From Bacillota bacterium (GTDB lineage Bacteria; Bacillota; Clostridia; Christensenellales; Aristaeellaceae): a stretch of 64,000 nt of DNA. Each line of letters begins with the position of its first letter. Positions within the stretch are counted from its first letter, which is position 1. The stretch lies in NCBI GenBank assembly GCA_023421395.1, contig JAEZTL010000006.1:62001-126000 (forward strand). The letters run 5' to 3'. The position numbers and the translations under genes are program-made. The notes beneath the pieces were generated by a model that had not been told where the DNA came from, ran no database searches, and saw only the letters and a list, made by a program, of their open reading frames with translations. Of this stretch, positions 8,449 to 16,015 are shown piece by piece.

Positions 8449-9482
8449 GGACATCCTCCTTCGGCCTCTTCGTCGCTCAGCGCGCGGCCGTCCGCCGTAA
8501 GGCACAGGCCGGGGATGCCGAAGGCCTTGAAGTATGCTTCCTCCTGCGGAATCCAGTCCGCCAGGAAGCGGTCATAGAGCTCGGGATTGCGCGCCTTCAG
8601 GCGCGCTTTTTGCGTATCGGGATCCACCGACAGAAAGAGCTTCAGGTCGTAGTTCAGGCGGATCTCCGGGTGCAGACAGTAGGAACCCTCCACCACCGAC
8701 ACGCGGGTGGGATTGATTCGCCGGGGCGGCAGGTATTCGCCCGTAAGGCAGTTGTAAGGGCGGAATTCAAAGGGCTCGCCCGCGGCCAGCGGCCGGAGCG
8801 CCGCCATCAGCCGCGCGCCGTCGATGTTGGCCACCGGCGCCCGAACGCCCGCCGCCTTCTGTGCCTCGGTAAGAAAGAAATCATCCATGTGCAGAACCAT
8901 CGCGCCGTAGACCGACGCGATCAGCTGCGATAGCGAGCTCTTGCCGGAGCCGCAGCGCCCGTCGATGGCGATCAGCACGCGCGGCCGGTCCGAAAGCGCG
9001 TCGACGGCGCGGAACACCGGCATCAGACGCTGTAATTTGGCCAGCACCACCCGGTAGGCGGGGCGGTAAGCGCGGCGGAAGACCTCGCTGTGATGAACCG
9101 GCGGGCAGCCCATGGCGCGGTAGGATGCCACAAAGGCGGCGGCCTCCGGCCAGGCGGCGGAGAGGGCGTCCAGCTCGTTTTGGAAGCAGTCTTCGCGGGG
9201 CATCCGGGTACTGGCGTAGAACATGCCCGCCGCCGTGGGAAGGCTCGGAAATTCCGGCGACGCCAGACGCATCCGCGCGAGCCCGGCGCCGATGGGCTCA
9301 AAGAGCGCCGCGGCCGGATCCTTCGGGACGAGGGCCGTCTCCTCCTCAAGGCGCGAAAGCGCGCTTTCGCGGCTGGCGACCATGTGGCCGGGCCCGAAAG
9401 CGCGCTGGTAGATCAATTTTACCGCGTCCTGCGGCTCCATAAGCGGGTAGCGCGACCGGTGGGCGCGCAGGATGTCAAGCAT
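8445..9482 (-). CDS. P-loop small-molecule kinase with an extra N-terminal domain
   Basis: Protein of 345 residues in two parts. Residues 1 to about 165 form a helical domain of unknown role. From about residue 170 comes a uridine-kinase/phosphoribulokinase-like kinase: VLIAIDGRCGSGKSSLSQL (Walker A), a second acidic strand VLHMDDFF (substrate/Mg region), VEGSYCLHPE, and LKLFLSVDPDTQKARLKARNPE in the lid. It probably phosphorylates a nucleoside or vitamin-like alcohol. The start is ATG 9482 with GGAGGAATCC upstream. It follows an ECF substrate-binding component by 19 bases, suggesting metabolic trapping of the imported compound; this link is inference. Confidence 0.75.
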   Translation of the reverse strand: MLDILRAHRSRYPLMEPQDAVKLIYQRAFGPGHMVASRESALSRLEEETALVPKDPAAALFEPIGAGLARMRLASPEFPSLPTAAGMFYASTRMPREDCFQNELDALSAAWPEAAAFVASYRAMGCPPVHHSEVFRRAYRPAYRVVLAKLQRLMPVFRAVDALSDRPRVLIAIDGRCGSGKSSLSQLIASVYGAMVLHMDDFFLTEAQKAAGVRAPVANIDGARLMAALRPLAAGEPFEFRPYNCLTGEYLPPRRINPTRVSVVEGSYCLHPEIRLNYDLKLFLSVDPDTQKARLKARNPELYDRFLADWIPQEEAYFKAFGIPGLCLTADGRALSDEEAEGGCP

Positions 9483-9501
9483 GGATTCCTCCGGATCTCG
9501 A

Positions 9502-10032
9502 TTATGCCCCAATTTCTCCGGGCATCAGCTTTGCGCGGCGCAGCGCCAGGATGATCAGCGGCACCAGCACGATCTGAATGATGATGCCGGGCAGCGCGAA
9601 CGCGAACGCGCCGGTCAGGAAGGCCTGGAAGCCGAACTCGACGCCCGTGGCCATCATCACCCAGCGAACGACGCCCCAGACGACCCGGCCGCCCAGCATC
9701 GCGCCCAGGAGCGATACGTAGAGGCAGGGGACGGTCTTGGGCAGTGCGCGGTACAAAAGCCCCGTCAGCGCGCCGTAGGCGGCCAGCTCGAAAGCCATCG
9801 GGATGGCGGTGGTCACCGGCGGCATGCCCACCAGGAGCATACGCAACAGCGGCGTGACAAAGCCCACCATGAGGCCCCAGGGCCAGCCGCAGATGAAGCC
9901 GCACAGAAGCACCGGAATGTGCATTGGCAGGAATGCGGAGCCCATCTGGGGCAGGTTGGCCGTCAGAAACGGCAGCATGATGCCCAGCGCCAGAAACAGG
10001 CCCGACAGTGTCAAGGAACGGGTATTCTTCAT
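9502..10032 (-). CDS. ECF transporter S component
   Basis: Integral membrane protein of 176 residues with about six hydrophobic helices and the S-component pattern of energy-coupling-factor vitamin importers: GLFLALGIMLPFL, HIPVLLCGFICGWPWGLMVGFVTPLLR, and an Ala-rich AAYGALTGLLYR. S components bind the vitamin and dock to a shared EcfAA'T module, which must be encoded elsewhere. The pattern is close to vitamin S proteins of Clostridia, but I cannot name the ligand. Start ATG 10032 has GGGAGG upstream. The structured leader and strong promoter described below suggest regulated expression. Confidence 0.85.
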   Translation of the reverse strand: MKNTRSLTLSGLFLALGIMLPFLTANLPQMGSAFLPMHIPVLLCGFICGWPWGLMVGFVTPLLRMLLVGMPPVTTAIPMAFELAAYGALTGLLYRALPKTVPCLYVSLLGAMLGGRVVWGVVRWVMMATGVEFGFQAFLTGAFAFALPGIIIQIVLVPLIILALRRAKLMPGEIGA

Positions 10033-10118
10033 GAAACACGCCTCCCAAATCAGTGGACGAAACCAACCCCTTCATGGCGTTGGAAACGTTGGGAGCCGGC
10101 TTCATGCCGACCATTTCC
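10033..10118 (-). promoter_or_regulatory. Structured 5' leader of the ECF S gene (candidate RNA element)
   Basis: About 85 transcribed bases. Hairpin 1 is GTCGGC-ATGAA-GCCGGC (10111-10095). Hairpin 2 is CCAACGCC-ATGAA-GGGGTTGG (10082-10062), with a single G-G mismatch. Both have the same ATGAA pentaloop. CCCAAC between them can also pair with GTTGG of hairpin 2, so an alternative fold exists. The ribosome binding site GGGAGG (10046-10041) follows. I do not match it to a riboswitch class I can recall. Confidence 0.5.
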
Positions 10119-10123
10119 AAACT

Positions 10124-10153
10124 ATTTTATCAGATGCGAGCGGAATATGTCAA
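10124..10153 (-). promoter_or_regulatory. Promoter of the ECF S/kinase operon
   Basis: On the minus strand TTGACA (10153-10148), an 18-base spacer and TAAAAT (10129-10124). The -35 element is a perfect match. Transcription should begin near 10117, immediately before the two ATGAA-loop hairpins. Confidence 0.8.
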
Positions 10154-10230
10154 GCGCGGTCCGGCTCTGATTTCAACGCGAAGAAATGGGGTATCTAGAT
10201 AAAAGTCTGATTACGAAAGGGGATGCTGGC

Positions 10231-10806
10231 ATGAGGATATCAGGCGGGATTTCCAAGGCCGCGCGGGAGACCATTCCGTATCTGTGGCTTGCGGCGGTTC
10301 TGATCTTCGGGCTGTTCCTGCTGATTTATCCGATGATGACGGCGAACGTGGTTCTGTCCGTCGTGGGAACGATTTTCGTGATCGTCGGCGTGGTTCGGAT
10401 TGTGGAGTACTTTGTGCTGGACGTGCGCGAAGTGCTGGGCGGATGGATGTTTGCGTCGGGCATCGTATGGATATTGGGCGGTGTGCTGCTGTACATCGTC
10501 CCGGAGGCGCTGATCGCGTTTATGCCGGTGATGTTCGGGCTTGCCCTGCTGGTTGGCGGCGCGGTGAAGCTGCAGGGCGCGTTTGATCTGAAGCGGATTG
10601 GCAGCGCCCGGTGGTACGTGCCGCTGATCGGCGCGGCGCTGTCCGCCGTGATGGGCGTCGTGATCGTCGTCAATTCTGTCGGGATTGGGGAGACGCTCAT
10701 GCGGGTGATTGGCGCGTTTCTGATCTTTGAGGCGCTTCAGGACGCCGTCTATACGTGGACGGCGGGCCGGGCCCGGAAGGAATTCCTTGCGGGGTCCCGC
10801 CCGTAA
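10231..10806 (+). CDS. DUF308 (HdeD-like) membrane protein
   Basis: Protein of 191 residues with six hydrophobic helices arranged as three similar hairpins, as in the DUF308/HdeD family (LWLAAVLIFGLFLLIYP, FVIVGVVRIVEYF, GGVLLYIVPEALI, GLALLVGGAVKLQGAFDLKRIG, IGAALSAVMGVVIVVNSV, GAFLIFEALQDAVY). E. coli HdeD is linked to acid resistance; for clostridial members the role is unknown. ATG 10231 was chosen because AAAGGGGA lies 7 bases upstream; an in-frame ATG at 10186 has no ribosome binding site. It stands alone between the ECF operon and the convergent hydrogenase operon. Confidence 0.85.
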   Translation: MRISGGISKAARETIPYLWLAAVLIFGLFLLIYPMMTANVVLSVVGTIFVIVGVVRIVEYFVLDVREVLGGWMFASGIVWILGGVLLYIVPEALIAFMPVMFGLALLVGGAVKLQGAFDLKRIGSARWYVPLIGAALSAVMGVVIVVNSVGIGETLMRVIGAFLIFEALQDAVYTWTAGRARKEFLAGSRP

Positions 10807-10821
10807 ACCTCTTGCCGATAC

Positions 10822-10863
10822 AAACACGCTGGCCCGAGGCGAAAGCCTCGGGCCAGCGTGTTT
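10822..10863. terminator. Bidirectional terminator between DUF308 and hydA
   Basis: A 19-base-pair perfect stem: 10822-10840 (AAACACGCTGGCCCGAGGC) pairs with 10845-10863 around a GAAA loop. The A run on one side and T run on the other let it work on both strands. It separates two convergent genes. Confidence 0.95.
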
Positions 10864-10877
10864 TACCGCGCCGCGCC

Positions 10878-12623
10878 CTAGTATTTTTCGCGCTTGGCGT
10901 AGTGGGTGTGCAGCAGGTGGTGCGCCTTATGGCTGTTGGGCTTCTCCAGGAATTCCGCGTACAGCTTCTTGATGGACGGGTTCTCGTGGGACTTGCGGAT
11001 GGGCTTGTTTTCGTCCTCCTGGTAGAGCGCCCGGGCGCGCAGCACGCGGGGATCGGTCTTTTCGCGCTGCTCGACGGTGACGATCGGCTGGCCGCCGCCG
11101 TTGACGCAGCCGCCGGGGCAACCCATGACCTCGATGAAGGTGTAGTTCTTCTTGCCCTCGCGCACCTGGTCGAGCAGCATCCCGGCGAGGCCAGTGGAGC
11201 TGGTGACCGCGATATTGATGGGCGTGCCGTTGAGGTCAATGGTGGCTTCCTTCACGCCGGCGATGCCGCGGCAGGCGGTGAAGTCCACGTCTTCCAGCGT
11301 CTTGCCGGTGACCACTTCGTAGGCCGTGCGCAGCGCGGCCTCCATCACGCCGCCGGTGGCGCCGAAGATGACGCCTGCGCCGGTGGAATCGCCCAGCATG
11401 TCGTCAAAGTCACCGTCCGGCAGGTTCGCGAAGTCGATGCCGGCCTGCTTGATCATGCGCGCCAGTTCGCGGGTGGTGATGACCACGTCCACGTCGGGCA
11501 TGCCGTCTTGGCCCAGTTCGGGGCGCGCGCGCTCGAACTTCTTGGCGGTGCAGGGCATCACCGAGACGACCACGATCTTCTTGGGATCAATGCCGTTCTT
11601 CTCGGCAAAGTAACTCTTGATGAGCGCGCCTTCCATCTCGTGGGGCGACTTGCAGGAGGAGAGGTTGGGGATGAAGTCCGGGTGGAAGGTTTCGCAGTAC
11701 TTGATCCAGCCCGGCGAGCAGGAAGTGATCATCGGCAGCACGCCGCCGTTGGTGAGACGGTCGATCAGTTCATAGCCCTCTTCCATGATGGTCAGGTCCG
11801 CCGCGAAGTCGGTGTCGAACACGCGGTCAAAGCCCAGGCGGTGGAGCGCTGTGGCCATCTTGCCGGTGACCAGCGAGCCCATGGGCATGCCGAACTCCTC
11901 GCCCAGCGCGGCGCGCACGGCCGGCGCGGGCTGCACGACCACGAACTTGTCCGGGTCGGAAAGCGCGTCCCACACTTTCTGGGTGTCGTCCTTTTCGGTC
12001 AGCGCGCCGGTGGGGCACACCTCGATGCACTGGCCGCAGTTGACGCAGGCGGTGGTGCCCAGCGGCATATCCCAGGCGGACTCGATGGTGGTCTTGAAGC
12101 CGCGCTTGGTGGGCCCGATGACACCGATGTTCTGGATTTTTTCGCACATGGCGACGCAGCGGCGACACAGCACGCACTTATTGTTGTTGCGCACGATGGA
12201 GGGCGAAACGTCGTCGATCTGGTGCTCGATCATCGTGCCGGCGAAGCGGTTTTCGTCCTCGACGCCGTATTCGCTGCAAAGGCCCTGCAATTCGCAGTTG
12301 GTGGAGCGCACGCAGCTGAGGCACTTTTTGTCGTGGGTGGAGAGAAGGAGTTCCAGGTTGATTTTGCGGGCTTCGCGCACGGCGGGGGTGTTGGTCTTGA
12401 CCTTCATGCCCTCGCTGGCGGGCAGCACGCAGGCGGCCGACAGCGCGCGGGCGCCGGTGTCCACAACGCACATACGGCAGGCGCCGATTTCGTTGATGCC
12501 GCTCAGGTAGCAGAGCGTGGGGATGCGAATGCCGACGGATTTGGCGGCGTCCAGCACGCTCGTTCCCTCGGGAACGGAGACGTTCACGCCGTCGATCGTC
12601 AGGTTGATCATTTTGGTGTCCAT
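10878..12623 (-). CDS. hydA: [FeFe]-hydrogenase catalytic subunit (HydA)
   Basis: Reversible H2-forming subunit of 581 residues. The N-terminal [2Fe-2S] ferredoxin domain has Cys near 38, 49, 52 and 65. A histidine-containing cluster region follows (CLSCVRSTNC, about 101-110), then two [4Fe-4S] motifs (CVLCRRCVAMC region, about 150-160; CVNCGQCIEVCP, about 193-204). The H-cluster loops are intact: TSCSPGW (300-306), MPCTAKK (356-362) and MGCPGGC (499-505), giving cysteines 302, 358, 501 and 505. The C-terminal small-subunit tail ends HHLLHTHYAKREKY. ATG 12623 has AGGAGG. It is the last gene of the operon with hydB and hydC, so the enzyme is probably a HydABC complex using NADH and ferredoxin. 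The maturases hydE, hydF and hydG are not in the window. Confidence 0.97.
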   Translation of the reverse strand: MDTKMINLTIDGVNVSVPEGTSVLDAAKSVGIRIPTLCYLSGINEIGACRMCVVDTGARALSAACVLPASEGMKVKTNTPAVREARKINLELLLSTHDKKCLSCVRSTNCELQGLCSEYGVEDENRFAGTMIEHQIDDVSPSIVRNNNKCVLCRRCVAMCEKIQNIGVIGPTKRGFKTTIESAWDMPLGTTACVNCGQCIEVCPTGALTEKDDTQKVWDALSDPDKFVVVQPAPAVRAALGEEFGMPMGSLVTGKMATALHRLGFDRVFDTDFAADLTIMEEGYELIDRLTNGGVLPMITSCSPGWIKYCETFHPDFIPNLSSCKSPHEMEGALIKSYFAEKNGIDPKKIVVVSVMPCTAKKFERARPELGQDGMPDVDVVITTRELARMIKQAGIDFANLPDGDFDDMLGDSTGAGVIFGATGGVMEAALRTAYEVVTGKTLEDVDFTACRGIAGVKEATIDLNGTPINIAVTSSTGLAGMLLDQVREGKKNYTFIEVMGCPGGCVNGGGQPIVTVEQREKTDPRVLRARALYQEDENKPIRKSHENPSIKKLYAEFLEKPNSHKAHHLLHTHYAKREKY

Positions 12624-12635
12624 GGCGGCTCCTCC

Positions 12636-14432
12636 TTACTTCTTCGAGATCGCGCCGAACTTGCACTTTTCCATGCAGGCGCCGCACTTGATGCAGGTGT
12701 TCTGGGCGATGACGTGCTTCTCCTTGACCTTGCCGGAGATCGCGTTCGCGGGGCAGACGCGGGCGCACATGGTGCAGCCGACGCACTTGGCCGGGTCGAT
12801 CTCGTAGCTGAGCAGCTTCTGGCAGACGTGGGCGGGGCAGCGCTTCTCGTAGATGTGCGCCTCGTACTCGTTGCGGAAGTGGCGGATCGTGGAGAGCACC
12901 GGGTTGGGCGCGGTCTGGCCCAGGCCGCACAGCGCGGTGTTCTTGATGGAAACGGCCAGCGCTTCAAGCTTTTCAATGTCGCCCTCTTCGCCCTTGCCCT
13001 CGCAGATGCGGTTCAGAATCTCCAGCATCCTGCGGGTGCCGACGCGGCAGGGGGTGCACTTGCCACAGCTCTCATCCACGGTGAAGTCCAGGAAGAAGCG
13101 CGCGATGTCCACCATGCAGTTGTCCTCGTCCATGACGATCATGCCGCCCGAGCCCATCATGGAGCCCGCCGCGATCAGGTTGTCATAGTCGATTTCGGTG
13201 TCCAGCAGCGCCGCCGGCAGACAGCCGCCCGAGGGGCCGCCGGTCTGGACCGCTTTGAACGCCTTGCCTTGAGGGATGCCGCCGCCGATTTCGTAGATGA
13301 TCTCGCGCAGCTTCGTGCCCATGGGCACCTCGACGAGGCCGGTGTTGTTGATTTTGCCGCCCAGCGCGAAGACCTTGGTGCCCTTCGAGCGCTCGGTGCC
13401 CATCGAGGCGAACCATTCCGGCCCGTTGAGGATGATCTGGCACACGTTGGCGTAGGTTTCGACGTTGTTGAGGATGGTGGGCTTGCCGAACAGGCCCTTC
13501 ACCGCCGGGAACGGCGGGCGGGGACGGGGTTCGCCGCGCTCGCCCTCAATGGAAGCCATCAGCGCGGTTTCCTCGCCGCAGACGAAGGCGCCGGCGCCCA
13601 GGCGGATGTCGACGTTGAAGCTGAAGTCCGTGCCGAAGATATTATCGCCCAGAAGGCCGTAATTTCTCGCCTGCTCGATGGCGATTTTCAGCCTTTTTAC
13701 AGCGATGGGGTACTCCGCGCGGACGTAGATGTAGCCCTGATCGGAGCCGATGGCATAGCCGGCGATGGCCATGGCCTCCAGCACCGCGTGGGGATCGCCC
13801 TCGAGGACAGAACGGTCCATGAACGCGCCCGGGTCGCCCTCGTCGGCGTTGCAGCACACGTACTTCTTGCCGGCGGGCTGCGCCGCGGCGAAGGACCATT
13901 TGCGGCCGGTGGGGAAGCCCGCGCCGCCGCGGCCGCGGAGGCCGGAGCGGTTCATCACGTCGATGACCTGGGCGGGCGTCATCTCGCCCAGCACCTTGCC
14001 CAGCGCCTTGTAGCCGTCAAAGGCGATGTACTCGTCGATGTTTTCCGGGTCGATCACGCCGCAGTTTCTGAGCGCGACGCGCTTTTGCTTTTTGTAGAAT
14101 TCCACGTCGTCCAGCGCCTTGACGCCGCCGGTGGGCTCCACAGATTCCTTATACAGAAGGCGGGTGACGATGCGGCCCTTCACCAGATGCTCGGCCACGA
14201 TTTCGTCCACGTCCTCCAGCTTGATGCGGCTGTAGAACGCGCCCTCGGGGTAGACGATGACCACCGGGCCGGCCTCGCACAGGCCGAAGCAGCCGGTGCG
14301 CACCAGCTTCACCTCATGGGAGAGGTTGTTTTCCTCAAGCAGCTTTTCAAAACGCTCATGGAGCAGCGCGGAACCCGACGACGTGCAGCCGGTACCCCCG
14401 CAGATCAGAACGTGGGAACGGAACAGATCCAT
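12636..14432 (-). CDS. hydB: NADH-binding hydrogenase subunit (HydB, NuoF-like)
   Basis: Flavoprotein subunit of 598 residues. An N-terminal thioredoxin-like [2Fe-2S] domain (CGGTGCTSSG and CFGLCEAGP, residues 1 to about 110) is followed by the NuoF core with GRGGAGFPTGRKW (FMN/NAD site) and NADEGDPGAF. An SLBB-type region precedes ESCGKCTPCRVGT (cluster N3 type). The C-terminus carries two ferredoxin motifs, CVGCTMCARVCP and CIKCGACMEKC. Start ATG 14432 (MDLFRSHVLICGG) has GGAGGAATCACCT upstream; longer reading in frame would overlap the preceding gene. It supplies the NADH and FMN site of the bifurcating-type complex. Confidence 0.96.
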   Translation of the reverse strand: MDLFRSHVLICGGTGCTSSGSALLHERFEKLLEENNLSHEVKLVRTGCFGLCEAGPVVIVYPEGAFYSRIKLEDVDEIVAEHLVKGRIVTRLLYKESVEPTGGVKALDDVEFYKKQKRVALRNCGVIDPENIDEYIAFDGYKALGKVLGEMTPAQVIDVMNRSGLRGRGGAGFPTGRKWSFAAAQPAGKKYVCCNADEGDPGAFMDRSVLEGDPHAVLEAMAIAGYAIGSDQGYIYVRAEYPIAVKRLKIAIEQARNYGLLGDNIFGTDFSFNVDIRLGAGAFVCGEETALMASIEGERGEPRPRPPFPAVKGLFGKPTILNNVETYANVCQIILNGPEWFASMGTERSKGTKVFALGGKINNTGLVEVPMGTKLREIIYEIGGGIPQGKAFKAVQTGGPSGGCLPAALLDTEIDYDNLIAAGSMMGSGGMIVMDEDNCMVDIARFFLDFTVDESCGKCTPCRVGTRRMLEILNRICEGKGEEGDIEKLEALAVSIKNTALCGLGQTAPNPVLSTIRHFRNEYEAHIYEKRCPAHVCQKLLSYEIDPAKCVGCTMCARVCPANAISGKVKEKHVIAQNTCIKCGACMEKCKFGAISKK

Positions 14433-14460
14433 AGGTGATTCCTCCTCAATCGCTTGGGGC

Positions 14461-14826
14461 CTATTCGGCCGCGCCGATGGTATACTCGTCCACGGGCTTG
14501 CCGTTGACGATGTGCTCCGCCACGATGCGCGGCACCATCTCGGGCTTGACCTTGACGTAGGTGACCTTGTCCTGCCCGGGCAGCGTGATTTCCACCATGG
14601 GCTCCAGACGGCACATGCCGATGCAGCCGGTCTGCGCCACGGTGACGTCCAGCAGATTGCGCTTGCCGACTTCGTCAAGGAAGGCCAGCATCACCGGGCG
14701 GGCGCCGGCCGCGATGCCGCAGGTCGCCATGCCCACGACCACGCGGGTACCCTGGTGTTCGCGCCTGAGGTTGACCTGATCGAGGGTTTTTTGGCGGATA
14801 GCCTCCAGTTCGGCTAAGGATTTCAT
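14461..14826 (-). CDS. Thioredoxin-like [2Fe-2S] ferredoxin (HydD-like)
   Basis: Protein of 121 residues with the thioredoxin-like ferredoxin fold. Likely cluster ligands are in MATCGIAAGARPV and AQTGCIGMCRLEP. A similar protein stands in the same place in many clostridial and Thermotoga hydrogenase operons, where it is called HydD or a (2Fe-2S) ferredoxin; it probably passes electrons in or assists the complex. Start ATG 14826 with GGAGGTG upstream was preferred to an upstream in-frame ATG at 14868 lacking such a site. It sits between the GHKL ATPase and hydB. Confidence 0.88.
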   Translation of the reverse strand: MKSLAELEAIRQKTLDQVNLRREHQGTRVVVGMATCGIAAGARPVMLAFLDEVGKRNLLDVTVAQTGCIGMCRLEPMVEITLPGQDKVTYVKVKPEMVPRIVAEHIVNGKPVDEYTIGAAE

Positions 14827-14871
14827 GTTTGACACCTCCAAAAAGTGTTGATGAATGTTCCGTCGCAATCT

Positions 14872-15417
14872 TCAGCCTTCCACCCCGGCGATGCCTTCCG
14901 ATAGGTATTCGTCCAGCCAGGTCAGAATTTCGCCGCCGGAAAGCGGCAAGCCGCCCAGCGCTTCCCGGATGGGACGGGTATCGAAGGTGAACGAGCGGCC
15001 GTCGACCTGATAATCCAGCACGAAGTCCGGCGTTTCCGGGCTTCCGACCACCAGGGAGAGCATCGTCCCTTTCAGGTCCCCCAGCGGCGGCAGGTCCATG
15101 TGGGAGGCTTGGAACGTCGCGGTCAGCGTCGTACCGACGCCCTTTTTACTCTCCAGGTGAAACGTTCCGCCGCACATCTGGGCGCATTGCTTGAACATCG
15201 GGATGCCCAGGCCCACCTTTCGGGTCGTGCGCGTGGTGGCGAAAGGGCTTTCGACCCGGCTTCGCAGCGCCTCGTCCATCCCGCAGCCGTCGTCCGAGAT
15301 GATGATCGTCAGGGTATCGGATGCCTTGTCCAGCCGCACGGTGACGACCACCAGCTTTGCGCCGGCCGCCACCGAGTTCTGCACCAGATCCAGGATGTGC
15401 AGCGCCAGTTCAAACAT
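14872..15417 (-). CDS. GHKL ATPase in the hydrogenase operon
   Basis: Protein of 181 residues with a histidine-kinase-type ATP-binding fold: N box DLVQNSVAAGA, G1 box DDGCGMDE, ATP-lid region FATTRTTRKVGLGIPMF containing G2, and KKGVGTTLTATF. There is no dimerization/phospho-acceptor domain and no sensor segment. It therefore cannot act as a classic kinase on its own, unlike anti-sigma or sensor kinases of full length. Proteins of this type recur next to hydC in clostridial hydrogenase operons; their role is not established. The start ATG 15417 lies 1 base after the hydC stop codon. Confidence 0.85.
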   Translation of the reverse strand: MFELALHILDLVQNSVAAGAKLVVVTVRLDKASDTLTIIISDDGCGMDEALRSRVESPFATTRTTRKVGLGIPMFKQCAQMCGGTFHLESKKGVGTTLTATFQASHMDLPPLGDLKGTMLSLVVGSPETPDFVLDYQVDGRSFTFDTRPIREALGGLPLSGGEILTWLDEYLSEGIAGVEG

Positions 15418-15418
15418 A

Positions 15419-15898
15419 TTACATCGCCTGGTACTTTTCGACGATGGCCGGAAGATCTTCCGGCACCAGGCGTCCGTACACGTCTTCGTTGATCATGATG
15501 ACGGGCGCCAGTCCGCAGGCGCCCAGGCAGCGGGTGTCTTTCAGCGTAAAGCGGCCGTCTCCGGTGGTTTTGCCCACCTGGACGTTCAAAAGGGAGATCA
15601 GTTTGTCCATGATCGCCTTTGCGCCCTTGACGTAGCACGCGGTGCCCAGGCAAACGCCCACCACGAAGCGTCCCCGCGGCTCCAGCGCAAACTGCGAATA
15701 GAAGGTGGCCACGCCATAGACCTCGCTGAGCGTCACGCTCAGCCCGTCGGCTATGTGGACCTGGACCTCTTTGGGCACGTAGCCGTACAGATCCTGAGCA
15801 CTCTGAAGCGTCCGCATCACAGCGCCCCGCTGACCCTTGTTTTGCGAAATGATTTCGTCAAGCTGGGTCAGTTTCTCCTTGTTCTCGAGAAGCGACAT
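15419..15898 (-). CDS. hydC: NuoE-like hydrogenase subunit (HydC)
   Basis: The 159-residue [2Fe-2S] subunit that pairs with HydB, homologous to NuoE of complex I. An N-terminal helical bundle includes LYGYVPKEV and VYGVATFYSQF; the thioredoxin-like domain has the four cluster ligands in CLGTACYV and CLGACGLAP. ATG 15898 is preceded by AGGGAGG. It is the first gene of the five-gene hydrogenase operon; the promoter and an unusual leader are just upstream. Confidence 0.95.
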   Translation of the reverse strand: MSLLENKEKLTQLDEIISQNKGQRGAVMRTLQSAQDLYGYVPKEVQVHIADGLSVTLSEVYGVATFYSQFALEPRGRFVVGVCLGTACYVKGAKAIMDKLISLLNVQVGKTTGDGRFTLKDTRCLGACGLAPVIMINEDVYGRLVPEDLPAIVEKYQAM

Positions 15899-15963
15899 GG
15901 ATCAAGAACCTCCCTTGTTATAATCAAGGCCACCGTCCGCTTGGCCTTGGCAATCCACCAAGG
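15899..15963 (-). promoter_or_regulatory. Hydrogenase-operon leader with mutually exclusive hairpins
   Basis: On the minus strand four complementary segments follow one another: CCTTGG (15963-15958), CCAAGGCCA (15950-15942), TGGCCTTG (15932-15925) and CAAGG (15917-15913). Segment 1 can pair with 2, 2 with 3 (8 base pairs), and 3 with 4 (5 base pairs). Segment 4 overlaps the ribosome binding site AGGGAGG (15915-15909), so pairing 3:4 would hide it and 2:3 would free it. If transcription starts near 15960, segment 1 is mostly outside the RNA and could instead be a DNA operator half with segment 2. Confidence 0.5.
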
Positions 15964-15966
15964 CGC

Positions 15967-15996
15967 ATTGTATCACAAACGGGCGTGCGTTCGCAA
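15967..15996 (-). promoter_or_regulatory. Promoter of the hydrogenase operon
   Basis: Minus strand TTGCGA (15996-15991), 18-base spacer, TACAAT (15972-15967). It is the best match in the region upstream of hydC. Confidence 0.7.
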
Positions 15997-16015
15997 TCAT
16001 TCAGGGGGCAAATAA

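Noticed and set aside
10171..10197. Promoter for the DUF308 gene
   Set aside because: TTTCAA and TATCTA are only 15 bases apart and both match weakly.
10755..14438. Very long open frame (1227 codons) on the plus strand
   Set aside because: It is antisense to hydA and hydB, which carry complete iron-sulfur and H-cluster motifs; G+C-rich DNA often leaves the opposite frame open. It has no ribosome binding site or recognisable domain.
15913..15929. CCTTG-N7-CAAGG before hydC as a Rex site
   Set aside because: Spacing and half-site sequence do not fit known Rex operators; pairing with the other leader segments is a better explanation.
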